This document shows, piece after piece, positions 34,601 through 46,600 of a stretch of 64,000 nucleotides of DNA; the stretch's first letter is position 1; every line of letters begins with the position of its first letter. This stretch comes from Parelaphostrongylus tenuis (taxonomy: Eukaryota > Nematoda > Chromadorea > Rhabditida > Metastrongylidae), in contig JAHQIW010000657.1 of NCBI GenBank assembly GCA_019055375.1, positions 62,001 through 126,000 of the forward strand, read 5' to 3'. The notes beneath the pieces are model-generated. The model did no database searches. It saw only the letters and a list, made by a program, of their open reading frames with translations, and had not been told where the DNA came from. The position numbers were made by a program, and so were the translations under genes.

Positions 34601-37600
34601 CTATTGACAGCGACGTATGAAGAAGGTTTACTGTGAGTAAATGCGCTCGAAATTGTTCATGCACTTGTAAAAGGGCTCGCTGCGGGAATCTCAATCATTT
34701 CGAAGCATTTGAAGAGCATTGAAAGCTTGAAAAAATTGAAAAATAAATGACACACAAATTGGCTGACAATCGGAGAAGTAGGTGTTTCGAAAGATCATCA
34801 GCGCTTCTCTGTACAATCAGATCCATGTTTTCCAGGGCCGTGCTGAAACGTGTGATGAGAAATGGGTTCTCAAGGTAACCGGACATGATCGGCTTATTGA
34901 TGTAGGCCGCCATATAGCCCTGTAATAATTTCCAAAGTCAAAGTTGCACCAAAAGGAAGTCTTATTCACTGCCTGCCGTTTTCTTTTGGTTCAATTCATC
35001 GCAGCTACCTAACTGCTACCTAACTTTGAAGAAACGCATCCAGCAAATTACAAAACGCACCAGAATTGTCTCAAGGCTGTGCCCTGTACTGGTCAACCGA
35101 CAGGGACTAATCTGCTACGATGGCGCGTGACCACGTGAGACATGCTACAAATTCTGAACGAGCCGAGCTACAAAACTCTGGCTCTTACTCTGGGTCGCCC
35201 ATTTCCCCAGACCATTCAAAGACAATTATCACTTCTTAAACATCCCGACAACGTCCTCTACAATTGATACTTCGCAAACCAGGGCAAAGCCGAAGCTGCC
35301 TTGTGCGTTTTCGTCACCTTTAAAAGTATAGGTTTTTTTTCTCGTATCTAATGCAAATAAACTGGTTGCTCTTTGGGAAAAAGGTGTAGATTTCGTCGAT
35401 CTCTCGATCGGAAAAAAATTCATTTCTGAACTGATATGTGTCACTTTCAATATATAGACTGAAGTTCAACTTGAATTTCCAAAAGATGTATTACATGATT
35501 TGCATAAGAGTTTACGATGAAGGGGGCAATGTTATAAAGACATAACTCTTAAGTCGTAAGTATGACTCTACAATGTATGGTGGTCTTTATAATATTATGG
35601 CAGGCAAGTATAGAAATCGCTACATATGTAGGCTTTTGAGGAGTAATTGAATCGAATTATTGACAAACTTGATCTTGACTTATCAGTATTTTTTGTTGCT
35701 GAAAATACATAGTTCCTATTATTAGGTAGTGTTATATTTTCGTTTTGGTCATAAAGTTGTGAAAGGAATGTGAGGACCAGTGTTAACAAACAATGTGGTG
35801 TGTAAAACAGGACTTCAAACTCAGGGGCTGTTTAACGGTCAAATGGTAGCTGTAAAAAAGGTCAAGCTGGAAGAGGAAACCAACATCAAACACCTGCGTC
35901 ACCTAAGCCATCGAAATATTATCAAATTCATGTAAGTTTGAGACACTGTATCGAATTGCTGCAGACTATTTCAAAAATTTCAGTGGTGTATGCACGCAAG
36001 CTCCATGTTACTGCTTGGTAATGGAGTACTGTCCCAATGGTCATTTGGGTGACGTTCTCAAATCTGATAGAGTAATCGGTGAGCATTCATTCATATAGAA
36101 GTGGTTGCTACTATTTCAGCATTATAAGAACGATTCATAAATCAAAATAAGAACGACTCTGTCGTCTGCAGCGAAATAAAGATAGAATGACGAATTATAC
36201 AGAACCGGTTCATGTTCGCTGTTATAAATTATTGTGCAGTGTTCAATTGAATGCCATTGTTCGATAAGTTGTTAATTGACCAGTTAATTGACTCGAAAAA
36301 TCAAGAGAAAAGAAATACAGAATACGTGGAACAGGAATAAAGATGATTTTCAAGGATGGGAGGAATGGTGCTCTTGGAGTCGTCAAATCGCAGAGGGAAT
36401 GGAGTACCTTCACAAGAATAAGGTCATTCATCGAGATCTTAAGAGTCCAAAGTAAGTTTTGGTCAGTTTCCAGTCTTAGCATCTACATTACAAGAAAAAT
36501 CTTTCAAGCCACAATCCTACCAGGTTTGCTGTTTCTGGAGAAAATATGTACTATTAATATTATACCGTTTGTTTGAAAGTTCTCTTGAGATCACGCGCAA
36601 AATCAAATATATCCCATAATTATTGTTCAAGCCAACATGTCATGTGGTCTATCATGGGCTCTTGTACAGCCCGATGCACGTGTTTTCAGTCCGGGCAACA
36701 AGCTCTTCGTCTTTTACTCTTTAGCCAATCCAATAAAAGACGAAGGGTTCTGCCCGATTGGCGAGACTATAATGTCGACGTATATAACGTGTATCGGGCT
36801 GTACAAGAGCCCATAACAAATCCCACGACATGTTGGCTCAAATAATATTTATGAAATATTATTATTATATGTTATCAGATTATATTGTTTCAAACGAGTT
36901 CTCAAAAAACATTCGAAAAGTTAGATATGACAATATGTGTTTTACCAGCCACAAACAATCGACTGTACATCACTGCCCTCTGGTTGGATCACCACCTAGC
37001 GGCATGTGTAAATATTTCGGCTTCGGTTCCTCTATGTAGGGGTATTCCTCTACAGGAACTGATTGAACCGAAAGGCTCCGTGCAACTGACGGAGCTGTAA
37101 GGCCAAAACACGTTTTGCAGTGTATAAGTGTCATGATAGACCTCATAAACGGCTCAGAATCTGTTACCACATTTTATTGTTTTGAACAGGATCTCGAAAA
37201 AACAGTCGAAAAGCGAGGTATGATATTTGTTTTGTGACAGTAATATATGGAGTGATAAATAAATTAATGAGACTGAAGTCTTATGAAGATAGAAGCGTGA
37301 AGTTTTTTGTTCAGTATCTTATTTGACGAAGAAGGTGTTGTGAAAATATGCGACTTTGGAACTTCCCATCAACAAAGAAAACAGAACAGCACGGTGATGT
37401 CGTTCTGTGGGACGGTCAGCTGGATGGCTCCGGAGGTCATCAAGAAGCAGCCGTGTTGCGAGAAGGTACTCTCTTTAGCCGTTTTGCAATTTCTAGTGTT
37501 CATTGTGCTGAAGGTTGGATTTTATGTTGACGTCTACTCTTATGGAGTTGTGCTCTGGGAGTTATTAACAAGAGAACAACCATACAAGAACATCAACCAG

Positions 37601-40600
37601 ATGGCTATCATCTACGGAGTTGGTTCTAAGTAAGATTTTCGTTAGTCTCTAAAACGATTTAAGCTTATAAGTATCATGGATCACTGTTGTTGGTGTTGGT
37701 GAATCTCAAAAGACTACCAACATGTAGGAAGTCGATGTAGTCTTAAATTAGTTAAACGCCTAGAACTATGTAATCAAGAGGTTTGTATCATGAGATGCAC
37801 GTTAGCTAACCGGAGAATGGAGACTCATTTTTTAATATGTAAAGTGAATGATAATTTTTAGTGATTCAGTTGAAATTTGATAAATAAGTGTAATTAGGTA
37901 AATCACGTAATCAGATATACCTGGATTCTACGTGCAACTGACATCAGTCCATATATTTTAAACGTTTTTAGCGCAATTCAAGTCGAATAAATTTCATCTT
38001 CTTGGAAAAGGGTATGACTGTTCTTCTCGTGAGCAGTACCATTTCGTGGACATGGAACAGCCAAGAATAGATCGCAGGACTACTTCCATTTAACTGAAAT
38101 ACCTACCAACTTGGATACTTGAACCGTCCGTCCTCATTGTTTGTGCGGACCCCAGCACATATTTCATTCATTTCTTTGTTCGCATTACGACCATGGCGGT
38201 CGTTGAATTTGAGCATGGCGGCTGATGCTGGCGTCATACAGTGCTCTGAAAGATATCAGCAGCTACGAGTACAGCTGATTAGATCTTTTTACGAACACGT
38301 TTGACCAACGTCAAAGTGGTCGTAGTCGAGAACGCATAAATTGTCTTGAATTCACTCTATACTTCTTTTCGTCCATCTCTCGACTGTTCTCAATATATGA
38401 CCTGCCTATCCGTGTTTCGTATAGCTTATACCAAAATGGTCCTTTCAAATTCCTATTTCAGTACTCGACTTAGCATTGTTCCTATCCTTAGTTCAAAATC
38501 CCCTGTAGCAAGCTGGAAATAGATCTAGTTGTGGTCCAACTCTGCAGGATCTTCATAAGGCATCTTGAGTTCTACATCATCAGCTGCCTGTGCTGGTTGT
38601 GAAAGTTGATTAAGGTGACTATTGTTTGATAAGAAGGTGTAAAGTGTGGAATCGAGAATGTAAAGTGGGAAGCAGGATTTCATGACGATTGCCGAGATCG
38701 ACAGGATAAGGGTGAAGGAAAAACTCAGCGCCGTCAACATTATGCGATAAAATTTTGTCCCCTGAAATGACAAAGGTCGCGTACTTTATCTAGCAAGCCG
38801 CATCCTGTTTTTTTCTTATTTACCTTTTTTCTCATGACTAGCCATTTAATAATCTCGGTGATAGTCATGAAATCCTGCTTCCCACTTTATATTCTCGATT
38901 TCACACTTCACACCTTCTTATTGTTGATTGAATAGTTCAGTGTTTCATTGGCAAGCAGATCCGAGGTTGATGTTAGCAGCATCTACTTATAACAGTGGCA
39001 GCACAGGACAGTAACAATACAGTGATTGACGTTTTGGCGATTATACCTTCTTCAAAGTCCTTTTAATGTTCCATGGTCCACCTCATTTCATGTAGACCAG
39101 ACTCCTCGAGCTTTGCATGGGCGAGTGCTCAAAGTTTAAACTCCCTACGGTCGAAAGCTGCTCCCTACATATATAAATTTTAAAGACTGCCCTTGTTTGG
39201 CTGACGCGAGGTTGGCATCAGTTGTTGTTGTTGTGTCATTTGATAGCTGGTGTTTCAGCAACTCTGCCTATTTCAAAATCATCTTGTTAGATGTAAGAGT
39301 TCTTGCATAGGTCCACTTCTACGTCCGATTTTCGTATTGACTCGGATAGTATAACAGTTCTCAGGCCAATTTTGTTATCTCTCCATTTTTTTTTTTGGTG
39401 AATCTTCCCGAATCGTCACTCAGTCGTAAAATTTGCTCCTATTCATAGTACGTAGTCCTCTGTGGAGCGTAAAAATGTTGTTAGTTTTCCAATTTAGTCT
39501 GTTACATCAGGTGTTGCTTGAAACATCGTCTAAAATTGCAAATCTACGTTATCTTGAGTATTATCCATATTGAGGAGTTGTTCATTGTTTAATTCCTCTC
39601 TCACAGTTTACGGTGAACCACTGTTCGCGTTTTGAATACATCATGCAACGATGTGATTTGCAGAGGCGCTAAGGGAACGGTTTTAGCTTTTGCTGGAATC
39701 ATAGTGTTTCCTTGAAGTAAATATCTTGATGATATTCGGCTTGCATATATACCGCCTCTACGCGATCGGCCAAATACAAGAGTAGTGCCGCCACAGGAAT
39801 CGTTGTCTCCCTGGAAATCTTCGAGTCGCGAGATAGAAATCTTCTCTCACCTTCTATAAAGATCAGTAGTCGAGTGCGTTGAAACCCGATTATAGCTTCC
39901 TTATTTCAAAATCTAAAAAAATTTCCCCTAAAGCATCATCCAACGATATTCATGAAGAAGGTCGAAAATCCTTAAAGAGCAGGTAATTTCGCAGACACAT
40001 AGACACTCGTGAATGATAGATGCGAGAGACGAATCAAATGAAAGAAGTGTTGAGATCAATACGATATGTGTTGATGATTTGTTTACAGTGAGATTGATAA
40101 TAGACTTTTTGAAGCAATCTATCGTTGCCAATTCCTGATTCAACTCCGGACGGTCTGAAAATGCTTATGCGACAGTGCTGGAGTGCCACACCTCGAAATC
40201 GGCCCTCATTCACCCAATGTCTCAAATACATGGATATACTCTATGCCGAGTTGAAGGAGCATGGGCAGTGAGGTACGCTCAGAGACACTAATTATTACAA
40301 ATACTTGACAATCTAAAGTGTTAATTAATTGGATAATCTAATGCTTTTCCTCTAGAATTTGCTTTCTTGTTTACAATTCAAAGTTAATGGCTTCTCATTG
40401 GTATCTCTACTCACTATTGACGATTATCCCTTTTTTGATTAAAACTGGAGGTAATGAAGCTAACGGCTATCAAATTACTTTGTTTTTCAGTTCCAATTTT
40501 GGCCATGGAATTCTTCATGGTGTACATTGGGGAGATATGCTACCTTCCTAGAAACTTCTGCTTACATTCATGCGTCCTATGAGTTTTAGCACTTTATCTG

Positions 40601-43600
40601 ATCCATCATCACAGTGCTTATTCTTTTTTCCCGCTGTGCAGATTCCAGTACTTCTAGCATTCAAGTCGTTTTTCGTCTTCTTTTTGAAAGGCGTAGAATG
40701 CTGGTTGTGCGAGTCTCCTTGCAATCTTGAGGATAACCTTACTGTGGCGTTCCATAGGATGTTGTTGTTTACTGCTGGAGAGAGGTGGACGAGCATCACA
40801 AACTCTCCGCCACAGCGCCCCGTCGTCTTATTATACAACGAGAATATGCTAGTTGTTGAACCGTTGTACCATAATGGGCTTCAGAGTCATGAATAGAGAG
40901 GAATATAGACATCTTGTTATATTCCATCGTACTTTTCAATAACAACATGGAAATTTCCCAGATATTTTGTGGGCTCTGCGCGATAAAATCATAGTTTCTG
41001 ATTTTGCAAGAATTTTCAACGACATCGCGATTTTCTCGATATTGCATTGATCTTAGATATCTTATTCTCTCGCAGACTGCATGCAAATTTCGATTCAAGG
41101 AGATGCAGTTCTGAAATTGTAAGTTCCTGTGGAGTACTTAGTCGCGGTGAAGAACGTAGGTAACATCGTAAACTGATTGCTTCATTCCACTTTATTGACC
41201 TCGGTCTGAAATTCTCCACATGTCGAGAAAAATAGTGGTCAGTGAAGTCATAAGATGCATTAATAAGATACTGTAAGAAGAGCTTCTTCAAATCGATATA
41301 AAAGCGTACCTTGTCATGATTTCGGCCTTGTCGTGTTGTGTATTTTACACTATGATGTTAATGTGGAAGAAGACGCGACTCAGATTTACATCTTCTCAAT
41401 AATAAGTTTTTGGATGTTCTAAGAAATCGATATTGCTCGGCGAGTGATCGTTGAAGATATCATCCTTTCTGATGCATATTATCTGGGTACTGGTTCTTGT
41501 CCGGTATCATGAGCGCATCTGCGGATGACATATCTCGCTCAAGCTAGCACGGTAATACCATGGCTGATCTGCAGAGTTTGGGTCTTTCGTGGAAGTCTAA
41601 TTTTTGGTGAACGTGCGTAGTATGTACAGATCGTTATTGCAGCCTCGGATTCCAGAACTCTCCAAAAGCCTTGAGATTTTAGCAGCCATTTGTCTGACTC
41701 TGTTATATCTTTGTCAGATCATCTAGACTTCTTTTTTTTCAACTTCTATAAATCTGAGCAATTCCGATCAGGAATATTTTTAGAAATTTAGAAGCTTTAT
41801 CGTTCCTACTGTATTGCTATGTTGTATTACTGGTAATTGGTTCGAATAAAGTCTACAACTTCTTGTTTCCTTTTCTGCTAACTTTTATGTAAAATGGCTG
41901 TAACATATCGGAGTTTCAGGAATTTCTTCGCCGTAGCGCCAAATGGCGTGCCGATGCAGCTAACATACAATATCCAGAGACGATCACAAAAGCCAACGTA
42001 CATAACTTTGCGGACAGAGAAGACGGTTAGAAGATTAGCGATTATCATGTCAAAATCCCTTACTTCTGCAATTGTTTTCAGGATTCTGTAGTTGAATCTA
42101 AGGATGGACAAATAGAATTCCTATATTACTTTCAGATTTGAAACTAGGTCATTGACTCTCTTTATGAGCACATCACAGAGCGCATGGTTCAAAGCACAAA
42201 TCATTAAGACTTGTCTTTATTACACCACTAGTCACACTGTGGCTGTGACACTCTTTATCTCAGAAATAGACACTTATCTATGTCTCTGGACTCAAACTGC
42301 TTCTTGGAATACTATTTCTGTATGAAAAGATCAAATGAAATTTTTTTGTTTAACCGCTTATAAAGGTGGAATGATGTTTCAAATATACCCACTGATGTAG
42401 AGTGATGTGCATTTTTCGCGCAGGCTAGGACTAGAACCCGCACCTCACTCTCTCCGTGAGCGCGTGCTCTATTCGTTACACTACTGACGCCCATTTTGCA
42501 CACCACTCTTTCTACGCTACAGCGCATAAATCTAACAGCCGCTAGCCGTCAACGGCTTGGCCTGGGTAGTCAGTTTCTACATTGAAGCCAGAGTCACGCT
42601 GACAGCTATTGGGTATCATTAAATGAACTCTCTGCATCAAAGGGTATATTCGAAACATCATGCTACCGCTAGAAGAGATTAAACAAAAAGAATTTCATTT
42701 GATCTTTGATACCCAATTCTGTCAGCGTGACTCTGGGTTCATTGTCGAGACCGACTACCCGGGCGAGGCCGTTGACGGTTGCCAGCTGATAGATAGATGC
42801 ACTCTAGCGTAAAATGATTGGTGTGCAAAATAGCCGTCAGTAGTATAACGGATAGAGCACGCGCTCCCGATAAGAGTGAGGTGCGGGTTTTAATCTTGCC
42901 TGACGCGAAAGTTCTGCACATCACTCTACATCAATGGGTATCTCTGTATGAAAGTCGTTCTGATGTCTTTTTTGTGTTACTAATCTGTAGTAACTTGAAT
43001 ATTATCTGCTGCTTCATCATCGAACCACTTTAGAAAATCTGCTTTCGTAGTGCTCCAAAAGTCCTCGTTTTCCAGGTCTTTGATAATGATAATTCCAGAG
43101 AAGGAGCTAATCCGAAAACGTCGCCAAGAGCTGAAACATGCTCAAGATATCCGGGAAATGTATGAGAACAAGCTGAAGCGCACCAATAAAATGTATGCGA
43201 AGCTAACTGACTGTATGAATGAGTTGCTGTTGAAAGAAAAGGTAAGGTCGTTGGTTTTAAATGCTTAGTAAACAGAAGTAGCCATGACCAGCCAAGTGTG
43301 AAATTCAACACAAAAAATGATCAAAAATAGAGACTAATGAAGCATCTGAAATGGCATGCATGAACATCGCTTCGCTTAGCTCAAAGTTTCTCTAGGAACT
43401 GGAGCAGCGTATCCGTTTGTGGGACGAAACTCATCGTTACGCCTCTTTCAATCCAACTGTAACTATGCGTCCTACTGTGGTACGTGCAGGTCCAAAAACT
43501 ATCAGAGGCTCAGAGCAAGAGTACGTCATCAGCTTCTTCCATGATTATTCTTGCAGTAAAGTAATCGACATGCTGTAAGCCGTTTATACTGATTGAAAGC

Positions 43601-46600
43601 ATCAAACTCTCCGTGTTCAGTATTTATTGTATGGCTGTCGATTTACATTCATATGGTATGGAGGAGTCATCAAGCGACGAATATTTAGCCGACTATCAGC
43701 GCGGCTCACTCTATCGATGCAGTCAAGCAAGCAGGTATGCAACCTGAGGGTACAACATATATTTTGTGTTCTGTTGGCACCGCGGTGGCTATAAATGTAG
43801 AAAACTCTTGCACTGTAGAGTTTCATAAACAGTCACGTTGAACCTTTCTGCATATACTTTTTCAATTTGATTCAGCTCTTCCGGTTTTCCGTCATCTAAC
43901 TCAGCAACATTTTCGCGTCAGTCATCTTCACGAAGTTCTGCAGGAATGTCACGACGTCACGACAATACAGTGCGTGAGGCAACAATCTCTGGATATGATC
44001 CCTGTGAGTATAGTTTTGCTAGTCCAAACATGGAAAAGTATTCAAGAAATGGCGGAGCCCTCTTTAGTTGCAGTTTTTTTTCGTCTTCGAACCGCACTAG
44101 TTAATGATTCTGTTACCCCGATACTTTTTTGAATAATTAGATACCATAATTTGTAAAATATTACACATTCTTCAAACGGAGATCAAAATATTCAAAAAAT
44201 CTATGCCTTATAGATTGCAGTGTAAGTGTACGGAATATATGCACTGAAACAGGTATGCATGGATATTGCGTTCAAATTGAACGCTTCCTCTAGGACGTAC
44301 TTTATATACTAAAATGACCATAACATTCTTGGCATTGTACTTTATCGCTCCCAAACCCCCTATCGCCCCCCTCCCCCCCCCCCCCCCTGCCCCTCCTTCC
44401 TCCCTCCCTACTCCTCCTCCTCTCCTTCATTGTAACATTCACATTCTCAAAATGTAAGAATTTGGACAATTGTTGGTCAATGAGAGGAGTTTGCATTGAT
44501 TACTTTATTATCATTATTAGATATCTAAATAAGCAGTGTTCCTCTAAAATCTATCCGAACTGTTTATTCAATTTCCCCTGAATTTATACAAAGTTATTCG
44601 GCCTTAGCTGCCTAGCTAATCAAACTCTAAAGGATAGTAATTTTGCATTGTCACATAGATGTTGAACTATCTTATAGTACATTGGATCTTTTTTACTTAT
44701 TTCCAGCGTTCTCACGCAGTACGTGCATGCGACACTCGTTATCATCACACAGTACTGTGCCGAATTGGTGCGGAATTCACCAGCACGAACTAGTGGTATG
44801 TCTGAGGACAGCGGTGTGCAAATGTGGAATGAGCCTACAGTGGTCCCCGGTGGACATCAGGTATTTACATACTTAGATGTCTTTTATAGAGCTCCAATCA
44901 GACATAGCCTAATAAGAGCCTAGAGCACCATTCACATCGCATAAATTGACTACATTCCCTTGGAGAAAAAATTTTGCTCAGTTTATCACGCCGTTTCTGC
45001 ATAATTAATGGTGAATCCTTTTGTTTATTCAAGAATTTAATTTTGTAAACCTATATGACGTTGCTGGCGCAATGTTGACGTTCGATGGTCGGAAGGTCGT
45101 ACGGTTTCAGCGACGACGAGCAAAACGCTCGTCAACTTTCCACACGAGACAGTCCAGCTCGAGTAGCACAAAGTGAGCAGTTACTTGAAATATCATAGAA
45201 AGAAATAGACGGCGAATCTCGTGCTTTCGATCCGTTGATATTTGTAACATGAAAAACTTTTAGATGGTACATCCAGAAATGGTGATGATATGCAAAACTC
45301 TGATCTGAGCCTTAGGCATGAGCTGAAGCTGCGTTACACCCATATGGGGGACGTTGACGATTGATTGCTAGCAGCTTCGATGTCTTATACTGAGATAGGA
45401 TCTTTTCCGTATGGTAGCACAGATTTCCAAGCCTACCTTTACGGTGAACACGATAATTTCAAAAAGAGTGTTAGCAAGCGTTGGAAACCTTAAATCTCAA
45501 ACCAGCGCTGTACGAGGCCGGTTTTTTGAAAATACTCTTTCATAACGTTGAAAAATTGAAGATAAAATCATGTTTTACAATGGTCGCACAATTCAGCTAT
45601 CACTTCGCTGCAAGCACGAAGACGAGTCTGCAAAGCCGAAACTCGTGTATTGCACTGTTTAAGTGCCATGAAAAACTCATGAAAGTCTCGAGAAATACAT
45701 TCCTTTTAAGCGTTTATTGATCATTTTTCGATCATTCGAGAAACTTGCAGCTCATATGAAAATCTTGGAGAATTAATCTGCTTAGCCGACGCAAGGGTGA
45801 TAGTAAAATTCTTGTTGGCTAAGTAAGATAAAACTTTAAGATTAAGGTAAACTGATTTTTGATGGCCTCAATTTATACGGGGTCGGTTCTACAGTATTAC
45901 GACTAGAAATCTGCTGCATGGAATCGCAATCGGGAGTATCAAATATTCGACGTTAGTGAATCCCATGAAGATCCGTCCATACATTCGCCTCCATTGAGCA
46001 TTGCAATGCTGACTGGATGTGTATTTGGCCTGTACACCGACTCTTGGTAGCCTACCTATCAAGTCAGCGCTGTCATGAGCACACGCAAGTCGTGTGAAGT
46101 CGTGTCCTTCTTCATTGACATGTTGAATGCTGGTCCAATGTGATATACTCTAATATGATGAGATAGCCAGTCTACGACCTGATGTTGACGTCTCACAGTC
46201 CGCTGCCCACATTGGAGGATCAAATGAAGAAAGGAAGCTATAATGCTAGTAGTCATGTAACTGTGCGAAAAACAGTGTACCTGAAAAAAACAGGATGTAG
46301 AGGAATTGTCTAAGCAATAAACTCTTAGTCTTTGGCGATCATTAGTTGTTAATAGCAAACATCATGTTGCTGCAACTGTTCAATGAAGAAAATGATCTGC
46401 TTCCTGAATGGATACCTTCTCACGCAGCGCTGTAATGATAGGCATAGGCTTGTGCTAAGTGGTTTCGTACTTTCCAACTGCTCCAAATTTTTGTGGCCGC
46501 CGTGCCTACCTCGTATTTCTTCATTGCACAAGTCATGCATTGGAGTCAGTGCAGGTTGTCTGTATCTTCAAAAAAAAAAACGTTTTAAACGCTTTGTTTG

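Noticed and set aside
36573..36845. 90-codon plus ORF
   Set aside because: Translation of a foldback repeat.
42739..43033. ORFs over 42312-42527, 42739-42924 and 42818-43033
   Set aside because: They lie in the palindromic element and include its tRNA-like arms.
44302..44496. Arg/Gly-rich minus-strand ORF
   Set aside because: Product of the poly-C / CCTCC tract.
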